Source: Neorhizobium sp. UBA3556
GTDB lineage: Bacteria > Pseudomonadota > Alphaproteobacteria > Rhizobiales > Rhizobiaceae
NCBI GenBank assembly: GCA_002376235.1
Contig: DFNX01000016.1
Span: 496,001-560,000, forward strand
Direction: 5' to 3'
DNA: 64,000 nt
Position 1 is the stretch's first letter. Every line of letters begins with the position of its first letter. Below are positions 34,307-43,146 of the stretch, one piece after another. Below the pieces are notes generated by a model. That model ran no database searches. It worked only from the letters and a program-made list of their open reading frames with translations, and had not been told where the DNA came from. Position numbers and translations under genes: made by a program.

Positions 34307-34606
34307 TCAAGCGTTGCGGGAGCCTTCGACAGCCAGAGACTGGATCACCAGACGACAGTTCTCGTTGCCCTGCGGAAGCAGCGTTATCGGGTCGACCAGC
34401 CCGGCGCCGACGCCGATCGCATTGGCCGCAGCCCAGCCCCAGTTTTCCTGCGCATAGCGCAACAGTTCCGGCGCCTCGACGGAAATACACGCCTTGCCCG
34501 CCTCGACGAGTTCCTGCGACGGCACGCCCTGCAGGCGCTCAGACAGTTCCGCCTGAAGCGGCGTCACGACGAATATTGCGAATAAATAGCTGATGAATTC
34601 CGACAA
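34307..34606 (-). CDS. Small exported hypothetical protein
   Basis: 99 residues if the TTG at 34606 is used; it is backed by AGGAG seven bases upstream, while the only ATG in this frame lies further upstream without a ribosome site. The N-terminus (EFISYLFAIFVVTPLQA-ELS) looks like a signal peptide with cleavage after LQA. The mature part of about 80 residues has two cysteines (ACISVE and NENCRL), which could pair, and no known family match. Convergent with the tRNA. Confidence 0.65.
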   Translation of the reverse strand: MSEFISYLFAIFVVTPLQAELSERLQGVPSQELVEAGKACISVEAPELLRYAQENWGWAAANAIGVGAGLVDPITLLPQGNENCRLVIQSLAVEGSRNA

Positions 34607-34748
34607 GCTCGCTCTCCTGCGTTCTGACGGGGAGATAGGGATGTTGGATGAGCCGCGCCAGTAGGCCGATGCAATTACCGCCCTCGGCACAGGCTTGAAC
34701 CCGCCTTGCGGCTATGGTTGAAATTCAAAACCCTTCAGAGTGCTGCCC

Positions 34749-35681
34749 ATGCCCGATTCTCATCCGCAAAATCCGATCAAAGGCATGGCGATCATGGCGG
34801 CGTGCATGATCGTGCTGCCAATGATGGATGCGATCGCCAAATACATGGCGACTTTTGAAACCATGTCGCCGGGTCAGGTGACGTTCTATCGATTCTTCTT
34901 CCAGTTTCTCGCATTGCTGCCGATCGCCTTTTTCCTTCCCGGCGCAATCCGCGGCGGCAAACGCCCCTGGATGAATCTCTTGCGCGGCGCGCTGCATGCC
35001 GCGGCCAGCCTGATGTTCTTCATGGCGGTCAAATACATGCCGCTCGCAGACGTGTTCGCCATCTATTTCGTCGAGCCCTTCATGCTGACTATGATGTCGG
35101 CGCTATTCCTCGGTGAAAAGGTCGGCTGGCGCAGGTGGTTGGCGATTGCCATCGGCTTCGGCGGCGCGATGATCGTCATCCAGCCGAGCTACGAGATCTT
35201 CGGCTGGACGGCGCTGCTGCCGGTGCTCTGTGCGTTTCTCTATACGCTCTACCTGTTTCTCAACCGCGCGATCGGGGACGCCGATTCGCCGTTGACGATG
35301 CAGTTCGTCGCTGGTGTCGGCGGAACCCTGTTCATGACCGCAGCGCTTTTTGTCGGCCACTTTGTTTATCCAGTGGAATTCGAAGCCTCCCTGCCCTCGT
35401 CCGGCCTGGGACTGGTTTTGCTGATCATCCTCGGCAGCCTGTCCGGTTACGTGCACCTGCTGGTGGTGCGTGCCTTCCGCATGGCACCGCTGTCGCTGCT
35501 TGCACCGTTCCAGTATTTCGAGATCATCTCGGCAACGGTGCTCGGATATCTGCTGTTCGCCGATTTCCCGACCGCATCCAAATGGCTCGGCATTGCCATC
35601 ATCGTTGGGTCGGGTCTCTTCATCATCTGGCGCGAACGTATCAGGGTGAGACAGATTTCAGCCGAACCGCCACCTGGCTAG
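34749..35681 (+). CDS. DMT superfamily (EamA) exporter
   Basis: 310 residues, ten hydrophobic helices in two EamA repeats (first about 15-145, second about 155-295). Typical pieces are FFMAVKYMPLADVFAIYFVEPFMLTMMSALFLGEKV near the end of repeat one and APLSLLAPFQYFEIISATVLGYLLFADFP in repeat two. A drug/metabolite-type exporter; substrate not predictable. Start at ATG 34749 (GTG 34740 also in frame). No operon partner is visible. Confidence 0.92.
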   Translation: MPDSHPQNPIKGMAIMAACMIVLPMMDAIAKYMATFETMSPGQVTFYRFFFQFLALLPIAFFLPGAIRGGKRPWMNLLRGALHAAASLMFFMAVKYMPLADVFAIYFVEPFMLTMMSALFLGEKVGWRRWLAIAIGFGGAMIVIQPSYEIFGWTALLPVLCAFLYTLYLFLNRAIGDADSPLTMQFVAGVGGTLFMTAALFVGHFVYPVEFEASLPSSGLGLVLLIILGSLSGYVHLLVVRAFRMAPLSLLAPFQYFEIISATVLGYLLFADFPTASKWLGIAIIVGSGLFIIWRERIRVRQISAEPPPG

Positions 35682-35765
35682 CGTTCGTTAACCGCCCTTA
35701 TTGTCTGCCTCTCAACTTCTCCAAATTAAGAGCAATATCAGTTTCATGATGAAACGGAGAAAGAG

Positions 35766-36476
35766 ATGAGCGGTATCCGCTTTTCTTTTCCGGCATGTGT
35801 GATCGCCGGAAAGGGCCGCATAGACGGGCATGACCTGTTGATTCTGCGAAAATACGCCTTCACGAACGGAATCCGTAGTTACGACGACGCGCTCCTGCTT
35901 CTGGCATTGAACGATATGTGCCCAGCCTATTGTGATGATTGGCCGGCCTATTTCGTCGAGCAGTTGACGGCATTCATCGTCGATACCGCACCGCCTCCGG
36001 GTCGTCTGGATTCGGCGAAAGCGGCTTGGCTGATCCGTGCACTTGCACTTGACGGTCGGGTTGAAAATCCATTGCAGCTGGAAACACTTCTGCATGCCAT
36101 CGAACGCGCCGAAAGCTGTCCGGATATTCTGTCTGCCTTTGCGCTCGACCAATTGCGCCACAGGCTGCTCGCCCCGAGCCAAGCCTCCTATGGCGTCCCG
36201 TCACCGCGTCATGCCGGTATAACAGCCGATGACATGACCTATGTCTGGCGGCTTCTGCGCTGCCGGATCGATGGCGGCCGCCTGTTCATCTCGGCACTGG
36301 AAGCTTCCAGCCTCGCCATGATCGACGACGTGGTGCGGCATCGGGACAACCATCCGGGTTGGCAGGAGGTTTTGGATTATGTGGCAAATGAAGAACGCCA
36401 CATCGACAGCCTTCGCTCTCACCCGTGGCTGCGCAGCAGCGAACCTGCCGAAGCGTGGGATGAACGCGTCGCCTGA
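35766..36476 (+). CDS. Conserved hypothetical protein
   Basis: 236 residues, no signal peptide or membrane helix, predominantly helical. Two segments look related (AGKGRIDGHDLLILRKYAF near residue 17 and ALDGRVENPLQLETLLHAI near 95), and DGGRLFISALEASSLAMIDDVV near 175 may be a third. This is the kind of acidic-turn pattern seen in TerB-like helical domains, but the match is too weak to assign. AGAAAGAG ribosome site. A GNAT gene follows after 57 bases. Confidence 0.6.
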   Translation: MSGIRFSFPACVIAGKGRIDGHDLLILRKYAFTNGIRSYDDALLLLALNDMCPAYCDDWPAYFVEQLTAFIVDTAPPPGRLDSAKAAWLIRALALDGRVENPLQLETLLHAIERAESCPDILSAFALDQLRHRLLAPSQASYGVPSPRHAGITADDMTYVWRLLRCRIDGGRLFISALEASSLAMIDDVVRHRDNHPGWQEVLDYVANEERHIDSLRSHPWLRSSEPAEAWDERVA

Positions 36477-36533
36477 GGGCAAATTTTCCTCGGTAACGGT
36501 TGACATGCGCCGGGCAAAACAGTCCAAGAGCAC

Positions 36534-37151
36534 ATGCAAACGTCCAATCCCACGCTCCCCTTCGGCTACTCTCCCGTTCCTGCGGGAAAGCTCGCCAACA
36601 TGGTCACCTGCCTCGAAATGTTCGAGCGTCCGGCCGCGCGGCCTTTGCCGCCGGAAACCGGCCTGCGGGTCGAGCGCTGGGCAGAACCTTCAGTCGCCGA
36701 CTACCGCGACCTCTATCGCCGCGTCGGCGAGGATTGGCTGTGGGTATCTCGCATCGTGATGCCGGATGAAGAGCTGCAGGCAATCATCACCGATCCACTG
36801 ATCGAAATTTATGTCCTGACCGACGGAAAACGTCGGCTGGGACTTCTCGAACTCGACTTCCGCGAAGAGGGTGAATGCGAGATCGCCTTTTTCGGCGTGG
36901 TGCCTGACGCCATCGGCAATGGCTCTGGCCGCATCATGATGAATGCTGCGATCGAACACGCGTGGTCGCGGCCGATCAAGCGCTTCTGGGTCCATACCTG
37001 CAATTTCGATCATCCGGCGGCGCTCGCCTTCTATCAGCGCTCCGGCTTCACGCCTTATGCCTTCATGGTCGAAATCTGCGACGATCCGCGGCTCAATGGC
37101 AGCATGTCCCGCGATCTCGCTCCTCACGTCCCGATCATCGAACCCCGCTGA
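36534..37151 (+). CDS. GNAT family N-acetyltransferase
   Basis: 205 residues. The N-terminal 40 are an extension (LPFGYSPVPAGKLANMVTCLEMF). The acetyltransferase domain has VVPDAIGNGSGRIMMNAAIEHAW, the CoA-binding loop (Q/RxxGxG as GNGSGR) and WVHTCNFDHPAALAFYQRSGFTPY, motif B. It resembles rhizobial GNATs related to RimI by length but with a Glu-rich core (LLELDFREEGECEIAFFGV). Substrate unknown. Confidence 0.87.
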   Translation: MQTSNPTLPFGYSPVPAGKLANMVTCLEMFERPAARPLPPETGLRVERWAEPSVADYRDLYRRVGEDWLWVSRIVMPDEELQAIITDPLIEIYVLTDGKRRLGLLELDFREEGECEIAFFGVVPDAIGNGSGRIMMNAAIEHAWSRPIKRFWVHTCNFDHPAALAFYQRSGFTPYAFMVEICDDPRLNGSMSRDLAPHVPIIEPR

Positions 37152-37294
37152 TCAAAGCGTGATCGACACCTGTCGTTTTTGCGGCAAGCCATGACCGGTT
37201 CCGGCTTGAGCCGGATCGCTTCAGTGTGCAAAAGTCCGCGCAGATTCTAATTCAGTAACAAGACTTCTCAATTTTAAACCAAGGGAGTGACACG

Positions 37295-38422
37295 ATGGAT
37301 GTCCGCGCCGCTGTTGCCGTTCAGGCAGGAAAACCGCTGGAAGTGATGACGGTTCAGCTCGACGGCCCGAAGGCCGGCGAAGTGCTGGTCGAGATCAAGG
37401 CCACCGGCATCTGCCACACCGACGATTTCACCCTCTCGGGCGCAGACCCGGAAGGCCTGTTTCCAGCCATTCTCGGCCATGAAGGCGCAGGCATCGTCGT
37501 TGACGTCGGCCCCGGCGTCACCTCGCTGAAGAAGGGCGACCACGTCATTCCGCTCTACACGCCGGAATGCCGCGAATGCTATTCCTGCACCTCGCGCAAG
37601 ACCAATCTGTGCACCTCGATCCGCTCCACCCAGGGCCAGGGCGTCATGCCTGACGGCACGTCGCGCTTCTCGATCGGCAAGGACAAGATCCATCACTACA
37701 TGGGCTGCTCGACATTCGCGAACTTCACCGTCCTGCCGGAAATCGCGCTTGCCAAGATCAACCCCGACGCGCCCTTCGATAAGGTCTGCTATATCGGCTG
37801 CGGCGTCACCACCGGCATCGGTGCCGTGATCAACACGGCCAAGGTCGAGATCGGTTCCACCGCGATCGTCTTCGGTCTCGGCGGCATCGGCCTTAACGTG
37901 CTGCAGGGCCTGCGCCTTGCCGGTGCCGACATGATCATCGGCGTCGACATCAACCCGGACCGCAAGGAATGGGGCGAAAAGTTCGGCATGACCCATTTCG
38001 TCAACCCGAAGGAAGTCGGCGACGACATCGTTCCCTATCTGGTCAACATGACCAAGCGTCATGGCGACCTGATCGGCGGCGCCGACTACACGTTCGACTG
38101 CACCGGCAACACCAAGGTCATGCGCCAGGCGCTGGAATCATCGCATCGCGGCTGGGGCAAGTCGGTCATCATCGGCGTTGCCGGCGCCGGCCAGGAAATT
38201 TCGACGCGTCCGTTCCAGCTGGTCACCGGCCGCAACTGGATGGGCACGGCCTTCGGCGGTGCACGCGGTCGCACCGACGTGCCGAAGATCGTCGACTGGT
38301 ACTTGGAGGGCAAGATCCAGATCGATCCGATGATCACCCACACCATGCCGCTCGAAGACATCAACAAGGGTTTCGACCTGATGCACAAGGGTGAATCCAT
38401 CCGTGGCGTGGTGGTCTATTGA
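37295..38422 (+). CDS. frmA: S-(hydroxymethyl)glutathione dehydrogenase / class III alcohol dehydrogenase
   Basis: Oxidises S-hydroxymethyl-glutathione (formaldehyde plus GSH) with NAD+ to S-formylglutathione; it also acts as S-nitrosoglutathione reductase. 375 residues. Catalytic-zinc ligands are in GICHTDDFTLSG, GHEGAG and near GCGVTTG; structural-zinc cysteines in PECRECYSCTSRKTNLC (four Cys, residues about 90-107). NAD site FGLGGIGLNVLQG. It overlaps the downstream GNAT start by a TTGA junction at 38419-38422. S-formylglutathione hydrolase lies about 2 kb further along. Together these form the thiol-dependent formaldehyde route. Confidence 0.97.
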   Translation: MDVRAAVAVQAGKPLEVMTVQLDGPKAGEVLVEIKATGICHTDDFTLSGADPEGLFPAILGHEGAGIVVDVGPGVTSLKKGDHVIPLYTPECRECYSCTSRKTNLCTSIRSTQGQGVMPDGTSRFSIGKDKIHHYMGCSTFANFTVLPEIALAKINPDAPFDKVCYIGCGVTTGIGAVINTAKVEIGSTAIVFGLGGIGLNVLQGLRLAGADMIIGVDINPDRKEWGEKFGMTHFVNPKEVGDDIVPYLVNMTKRHGDLIGGADYTFDCTGNTKVMRQALESSHRGWGKSVIIGVAGAGQEISTRPFQLVTGRNWMGTAFGGARGRTDVPKIVDWYLEGKIQIDPMITHTMPLEDINKGFDLMHKGESIRGVVVY

Positions 38423-38883
38423 CCGCCCTGCCCTCATATACGGTTGATGTGCGGAGGCTCGACGAGTTCTCCGCACTCGATCTCTACGCCATGCTGAAAA
38501 TGCGCGTCGATGTCTTCGTCGTCGAGCAGACATGCCCCTATCCGGAGCTTGATGGCAACGATAGCGACTGCCTTCATCTGAGGCTCGTTGATGGCGAGGA
38601 CCTGCTCGCCTGCGCCCGTCTGTGGCGCCCAACACAGAATCACCTGCCGCGCATCGGCCGCGTGGCGGTATCGCCGAACCACCGCGGAAAACGTCTCGGC
38701 GACGCGCTGATGCGCGAGGCGATCACCGAATGCGAAAAAGCCTATCCCGGCGAGGCGATCGAGATTTCCGCCCAGGCGCATCTGCAGAAATTCTACGGCT
38801 CGTTCGGCTTTGAACGGACATCCGAGGAATATCTCGAAGACGGTATCCCACATGTGGATATGGTAAGGCCGCCAGCCGCCTAA
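38419..38883 (+). CDS. GNAT acetyltransferase of the ElaA type
   Basis: 154 residues with the ElaA-like pattern: LDEFSALDLYAMLKMRVDVFVVEQTCPYPELDGNDSDCLHL, then RLWRP and IGRVAVSPNHRGKRLGDALM (CoA loop). Start TTG 38419 overlaps the frmA stop TGA, which indicates translational coupling; no upstream ATG fits. Substrate unknown. Confidence 0.87.
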   Translation: MTALPSYTVDVRRLDEFSALDLYAMLKMRVDVFVVEQTCPYPELDGNDSDCLHLRLVDGEDLLACARLWRPTQNHLPRIGRVAVSPNHRGKRLGDALMREAITECEKAYPGEAIEISAQAHLQKFYGSFGFERTSEEYLEDGIPHVDMVRPPAA

Positions 38884-38972
38884 TCGACGGAAAAATATCG
38901 GGAACAACGCAGCTTGCCATTCGGCTTCCTTGATCTATCATCCTCCCCGGGAAGTAGAGAGAGGAAGCAACG

Positions 38973-39161
38973 ATGTACAAATTCGAAGTCTATAAGGATA
39001 AGGCAGGCGAGTTCCGTTTTCGGTTCAAGGCTTCCAACGGCCAAAGCATGTTTTCCTCCGAGGGGTATGCGGCCAAGGCTTCAGCCATAGCTGCCATCGA
39101 ATCCATCAAGAAGAACGCACCCGGCGCAACTGTCGACGACCAGACGACAGCGGTGGCATGA
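38973..39161 (+). CDS. DUF1508/YegP family protein
   Basis: 62 residues, a single DUF1508 repeat: KFEVYKDKAGEFRFRFKASNGQSMFSSEGYAAKASAIAAIESIKKNAP, the classic YegP motif. The ribosome site is GAGAGGAAG. A GGAAC motif at 38901 followed 16 bases later by CGGC weakly resembles an EcfG-type promoter. Function of the family is unknown. Confidence 0.9.
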   Translation: MYKFEVYKDKAGEFRFRFKASNGQSMFSSEGYAAKASAIAAIESIKKNAPGATVDDQTTAVA

Positions 39162-39211
39162 TCTGCTAAATCGCTTCCCTGTTGAATCTGTCTGCAAGGA
39201 AGCGAATAGCC

Positions 39212-39658
39212 TTGATTTATGTCGATGCCGATGCCTGTCCGGTAAAGCCGGAAATACTGAAGGTCGCAGAACGCCACGGCCTTGAGGTGACGCTTGTCGC
39301 CAATTCCGGCCTGCGCCCTTCCCGTGATCCGATGGTCAAGAATGTGATTGTTTCGGGTGCGTTCGATGCCGCCGATGACTGGATCGCTGAGCGCGCGACC
39401 ACCGGCGACATCGTCGTAACCGCCGATGTGCCGCTTGCCGGACGTTGCGTGGCGGCAGGTGCTTTCGTCACCGGCCCGACCGGCCGCCTGTTCGACAAGA
39501 GCAATATCGGCATGGCGACTGCCATGCGCGATCTCGGTGCCCATCTGCGTGAGACGGGCGAGAGCAAGGGATATAACGCCGCTTTCTCTCCAAGAGATCG
39601 CTCGGCATTTCTGGAAACCCTCGACCGGCTCTGCCGCAGGGCAAAATCGGCCGGCTGA
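39212..39658 (+). CDS. YaiI/YqxD family protein (UPF0178)
   Basis: 148 residues. IYVDADACPVKPEILKVAERHGLEVTLVANS at the start and DIVVTADVPLAGRCVAAGAFVTGPTGRLFDKSNI later are the family blocks, with invariant aspartates resembling a PIN/NYN-like nuclease fold. Start chosen as TTG 39212 because AAGGA lies eleven bases upstream and conservation begins immediately. It lies 21 bases before the DUF1345 gene. Confidence 0.9.
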   Translation: MIYVDADACPVKPEILKVAERHGLEVTLVANSGLRPSRDPMVKNVIVSGAFDAADDWIAERATTGDIVVTADVPLAGRCVAAGAFVTGPTGRLFDKSNIGMATAMRDLGAHLRETGESKGYNAAFSPRDRSAFLETLDRLCRRAKSAG

Positions 39659-39679
39659 GCATATTGGTGAACATCGCGG

Positions 39680-40351
39680 ATGGCGAAGACGAGTGGCGGC
39701 AACAGAAAAAGGCATTGGCGTCACCACCGCCATGGGCCATTCTTCGCAGCGGCAATCGCCGCCCTTGTCGCTCTGCCCGTCCTTATAGTCGTGTTACCGG
39801 AAATCTCGGCAGCCCTGACCGCGATTATCTTTTTCGTTATCTATCTTGCCTTGATCGGCCTGCGCATTCGTCATCTCGATGCCGACAGGCTGCAGGCAAG
39901 CGGTCAGAATACCGATGAGCCGGCTCCCATTATTCTGACTGTCACCCTCCTCGCGGGCATCGCGGCGCTCATCACCCTGTTCGAAGCGCTGAACCAGAAG
40001 CAACCCTCTGGCCTGCTGGACGTGACCGTCGGTTTTACCGCCGTCATTCTCGGATGGTTTTCCATCCACACGATGTTTTCCCTGCACTACGCCCATCTCT
40101 ACTGGCGGCCCGGCGAGAAGAATGACGGGACGTCGGTCGGAGGGCTGGATTTCCCGCAGACGGAGCGGCCCGGTGCCTTCGACTTTCTTTATTTCGGTTA
40201 CGTCATAGGCATGACAGCGCAGACTTCGGATGTCGCGATCACCGCCACCGACATGCGCAAAATCAATCTCCTGCATGCGGTCGTGTCTTTCTTTTTCAAC
40301 ACGATACTGGTAGCCGCAGCGGTCAATGCCGTCGTCTCGCTGGCGACCTGA
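39680..40351 (+). CDS. DUF1345 membrane protein
   Basis: 223 residues; a basic His/Arg-rich N-terminus (GGNRKRHWRHHRHG) then five hydrophobic helices. The conserved block VGFTAVILGWFSIHTMFSLHYAHLYWRPGEKNDG and FLYFGYVIGMTAQTSDVAIT identify DUF1345. Inner-membrane, unknown function. It is co-oriented between the YaiI gene and fghA (36 bases before it). Confidence 0.9.
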   Translation: MAKTSGGNRKRHWRHHRHGPFFAAAIAALVALPVLIVVLPEISAALTAIIFFVIYLALIGLRIRHLDADRLQASGQNTDEPAPIILTVTLLAGIAALITLFEALNQKQPSGLLDVTVGFTAVILGWFSIHTMFSLHYAHLYWRPGEKNDGTSVGGLDFPQTERPGAFDFLYFGYVIGMTAQTSDVAITATDMRKINLLHAVVSFFFNTILVAAAVNAVVSLAT

Positions 40352-40387
40352 AGACGCACGAACCACGAGCCCGAAAGGACTATTTCC

Positions 40388-41221
40388 ATGAAGATCATTT
40401 CACAGAACACCGCCTTCGGTGGCATGCAGGGCGTTTTCGCCCACGAGTCGGACGCCTGCAAATGCGAGATGACTTTTGCGGTCTTCGTGCCGCCGCAGGC
40501 GATAAAAGAGCCGTGCCCGGTGCTCTGGTATCTTTCGGGCCTGACCTGTACCCATGCAAACGTCATGGAAAAGGGCGAGTATCGCCGCCTTGCAGCAGAG
40601 CTCGGCCTGATCATCGTCTGCCCGGATGTGAGCCCACGCGGCAATGACGTACCCGACGAACTGACAAACTGGCAGATGGGCAAGGGCGCAAGCTTCTATC
40701 TCGACGCGGCAGAAAAGCCTTGGGCTGAAAACTATCAGATGTATACCTACATGACTGAGGAGCTGCCGAAGCTCGTCAGCGAGCAGTTCCGTGTCGACAT
40801 GGACCGACAGGGCATTTTCGGCCATTCGATGGGCGGCCATGGCGCCATGACCATCGCACTCAAGAACCCGGACCGCTTCAAGAGCTGCTCGGCCTTCGCA
40901 CCCATCGTCGAACCGTCAACCGCCGACTGGTCGGCACCTGCCTTTGAAAAATACCTTGGCGCAGACAAAGCCACCTGGCGCCAATACGATGCGTGCGCAC
41001 TGGTGGTAGATGGCGCACGTTTCCCCGAATTCCTGATAGACCAGGGCAAGGCAGACGGCTTTTTGGAAAATGGCCTGCGCCCATGGCTGTTCGAAGAGGC
41101 CGTGAAGGGCACCGATATCGGCCTGACGCTCAGGATGCACGAGCGTTACGACCATTCCTACTACTTCATCTCCACCTTCATGGACGATCACCTGCGCTGG
41201 CACGCCGAGCGGCTTGGCTGA
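40388..41221 (+). CDS. fghA: S-formylglutathione hydrolase
   Basis: Serine hydrolase (esterase D family) splitting S-formylglutathione into formate and glutathione, the step after FrmA. 277 residues. Nucleophile elbow FGHSMGGHGAMT near residue 142, and His in RYDHSYYFISTFMDDH near residue 258, with the conserved KPWAENYQMYTYMTEELP helix between. AAGGA ribosome site. Four small genes separate it from frmA, so they form a neighbourhood rather than a tight operon. Confidence 0.96.
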   Translation: MKIISQNTAFGGMQGVFAHESDACKCEMTFAVFVPPQAIKEPCPVLWYLSGLTCTHANVMEKGEYRRLAAELGLIIVCPDVSPRGNDVPDELTNWQMGKGASFYLDAAEKPWAENYQMYTYMTEELPKLVSEQFRVDMDRQGIFGHSMGGHGAMTIALKNPDRFKSCSAFAPIVEPSTADWSAPAFEKYLGADKATWRQYDACALVVDGARFPEFLIDQGKADGFLENGLRPWLFEEAVKGTDIGLTLRMHERYDHSYYFISTFMDDHLRWHAERLG

Positions 41222-41238
41222 CCCGAAGACGGATTAAC

Positions 41239-41262
41239 GAAGCCGGCGTCCTCGCCGGCTTC
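41239..41262. terminator. Hairpin between convergent fghA and DoxX genes
   Basis: A perfect 10-bp stem GAAGCCGGCG (41239-41248) and CGCCGGCTTC (41253-41262) with a TCCT loop. The T tract is weak on both sides, but location between two convergent stops suggests a bidirectional terminator. Confidence 0.65.
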
Positions 41263-41276
41263 ATTGTGGTCAGTGG

Positions 41277-41672
41277 TCAGATCTTCTTGCGGTTATCGAC
41301 CGAAAACGCGCCCGCACCTGCAAAGAACAGATAGAGGAAGACGAAGCAGAACAGAATGGCGGCATCGCCGCCGTTTGGGGCTGGCCAAAAGCTTTTCGGC
41401 GCATGCGCCATGAAATAGGCAAATGCCATCTGGCCGGACAGGATAAGTGCCACCGGACGCGTCAGAAGGCCGATGGTGATAAGGATCCCGCCGACGAATT
41501 CGAGAAGGGCGGCAAACAGCATCAGGGTGGAAAGCGGACCGCCATCCCCCTGCGGCACTGGAAATGCAAAAAGCTTCATGGTCCCGTGTTCGATGAACAG
41601 AAGACCGGTCATGATTCTTAAGGCAGCAAGACCTTGCTCTCTATAGACTGCCAGACGATCGAAAAGTGCCAT
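41277..41672 (-). CDS. DoxX family membrane protein
   Basis: 131 residues from ATG 41672 with a GGGGAGA ribosome site. Four hydrophobic helices and DoxX signatures GLAALRIMTGLLFIEHGTMKLF and FVGGILITIGLLTRPVALILSGQMAFAYFMAHAP. Such small proteins act in membrane redox or thiol homeostasis; the exact role here is unknown. Confidence 0.88.
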   Translation of the reverse strand: MALFDRLAVYREQGLAALRIMTGLLFIEHGTMKLFAFPVPQGDGGPLSTLMLFAALLEFVGGILITIGLLTRPVALILSGQMAFAYFMAHAPKSFWPAPNGGDAAILFCFVFLYLFFAGAGAFSVDNRKKI

Positions 41673-41785
41673 CGGATATCTCCCCGGATGAATAGGCGGC
41701 ACAGCGTTAGTTCACGGCCATTTTTGCCAGAAATCAAATTTCCGACACCATCCTTAGAAGTTGTAAATCCGATTTAAGCAAGCCT

Positions 41786-42289
41786 TTATGGAGTTCTGCC
41801 ACTCGCAAGAGATGTAAGCAGTGCGGCACGATGTGGCCGCCCAAGCTGGAATTCCGACGCGATTCGAGTGGCGATCTTTTCCGCGAGCGGACTGTCGGCG
41901 GGCTCCTTGCCGAAGCTCATAACCGACGTCTCGAACTCGCCCTCGGCAACCGGCTCACCCGATCCGACCGAGATGACCTTAACGGTCACCTTCGTCGAAT
42001 AACGATGGCCGAAAAGAACGGGGGATCGGCGCGTATCCGACAACCTCACGGTCAGGATGGTTCTGGGCAGCATCATCGAGCGTGATGTGGCGCGGATCGC
42101 GGAATCGACCAGGATATCAGTGCCGGTGATCAGATCGCGCGAAACATCGGGCTGTGCCGTGACGAAAGCTCCGCGCACATCATAGAGCATGCGCTCCGCC
42201 TGTTCCTCTGCGGCCGGCATGCGAAAGCCGGTCAGCATCAACATGGCCAACGGCAGGACGGCAGCAACACGGAAACGGCGAAGAGACAT
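41786..42289 (-). CDS. Exported conserved hypothetical protein
   Basis: 167 residues with a signal peptide (RRFRVAAVLPLAMLMLTGFRMPA). The rest is mixed alpha/beta with a long beta-rich core (TILTVRLSDTRRSPVLFGHRYSTKVTVKVISVGSGEPVAEGEFETSV). No cysteine, hence no lipobox or disulfide. Unknown family; probably periplasmic. Last gene downstream of the fluC-rluC-HAD-atp12 run, 54 bases after atp12, possibly in the same transcript. Confidence 0.72.
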   Translation of the reverse strand: MSLRRFRVAAVLPLAMLMLTGFRMPAAEEQAERMLYDVRGAFVTAQPDVSRDLITGTDILVDSAIRATSRSMMLPRTILTVRLSDTRRSPVLFGHRYSTKVTVKVISVGSGEPVAEGEFETSVMSFGKEPADSPLAEKIATRIASEFQLGRPHRAALLTSLASGRTP

Positions 42290-42343
42290 GCAGACACCCG
42301 GAACAACGAGCCCGCATACTCCCCGCTTAGGGTTAGTGAAGGC

Positions 42344-43135
42344 TTAAGCCGAGGGCTTCAACGCCTCAAAAACCGCCACAGCTGCCTGGAATTCGGCATG
42401 CCGCTTTTCCCGACGGTTTTGCGCCTCTGCATCCTCGCCCCAATGCTCGGCCGTCCAGTCCTCTTCGAGATGGGCAAGCCGCCAGATATCCTCGGCCGCA
42501 AGATGGCTCTCGGCAAAGGCGAGCGCCAGAATGGCGGAGCCGGTCAGCGTTGTCACCGTATGGAGAACGGCAAGCTCGATCGGCGTATCGTATTTTCTCA
42601 ACACGGAGGAAAATGCAGCCGTGGCATCGCGCGGCTGCTCTTTCGGCATCACACCTTCGATCAGCTCGAAACACGCGCCATGCTGGTTTGCCGCCCAGTC
42701 GAGGATCGGGTCCCATTGTTGCCGCTGGCGAAGAACGAGGTTTTCCGGGCTTTCGGCGCGGTAGCAGAGCATGTCGCTGGACGAGAAGCGGAGAATGTCC
42801 TCGAACACGGCCTGGGCTTCGACAGCGACACCATCGATGGCGGTATTGATCAGGCGCGTCACCGGCATGGTGCGCGGATCGATGACTTCCACCTGGTTCG
42901 CCCATTCGTCACGCAGCAATTCTGCAAGCCGTGCAGTCGGAACGGCCAGTGCAGCCTTCGCAGGCGTTTTCACCGGGCGACCGTCGAGATTGACGGCATG
43001 CCCGCCCTCGCCTTTAACGATCGAGACCTCGGTGTAGAAACGCTTCGGCAGCGGCTTCTGCATCTGGATCTGTGCCCGCCGTGTCGGGTCCGGATGGCTC
43101 ATCGCTTCTGACGGATCGGGAAAGAGTTCGCGCAT
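42344..43135 (-). CDS. ATP12-family F1-ATPase assembly chaperone
   Basis: 263 residues. Homologous to mitochondrial Atp12, which chaperones the F1 alpha subunit; alphaproteobacteria carry it as an ancestral relative. Conserved pieces are PLPKRFYTEVSIVKGEGGHAVNLDGRPVKTPAKAAL, MPVTRLINTAIDGV, DMLCYRAESPENLVLRQRQQWDPILDWAANQ and LEEDWTAEHWGEDAEAQNRREKRHAEF. It starts 11 bases after the HAD gene stop on the same strand. Confidence 0.94.
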   Translation of the reverse strand: MRELFPDPSEAMSHPDPTRRAQIQMQKPLPKRFYTEVSIVKGEGGHAVNLDGRPVKTPAKAALAVPTARLAELLRDEWANQVEVIDPRTMPVTRLINTAIDGVAVEAQAVFEDILRFSSSDMLCYRAESPENLVLRQRQQWDPILDWAANQHGACFELIEGVMPKEQPRDATAAFSSVLRKYDTPIELAVLHTVTTLTGSAILALAFAESHLAAEDIWRLAHLEEDWTAEHWGEDAEAQNRREKRHAEFQAAVAVFEALKPSA

Positions 43136-43146
43136 GTGATAATTCC

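Noticed and set aside
38901..38925. EcfG-type promoter for the YegP-like gene
   Set aside because: GGAAC is perfect, but the -10 reads CGGC instead of CGTT, so it is mentioned only in the gene note.
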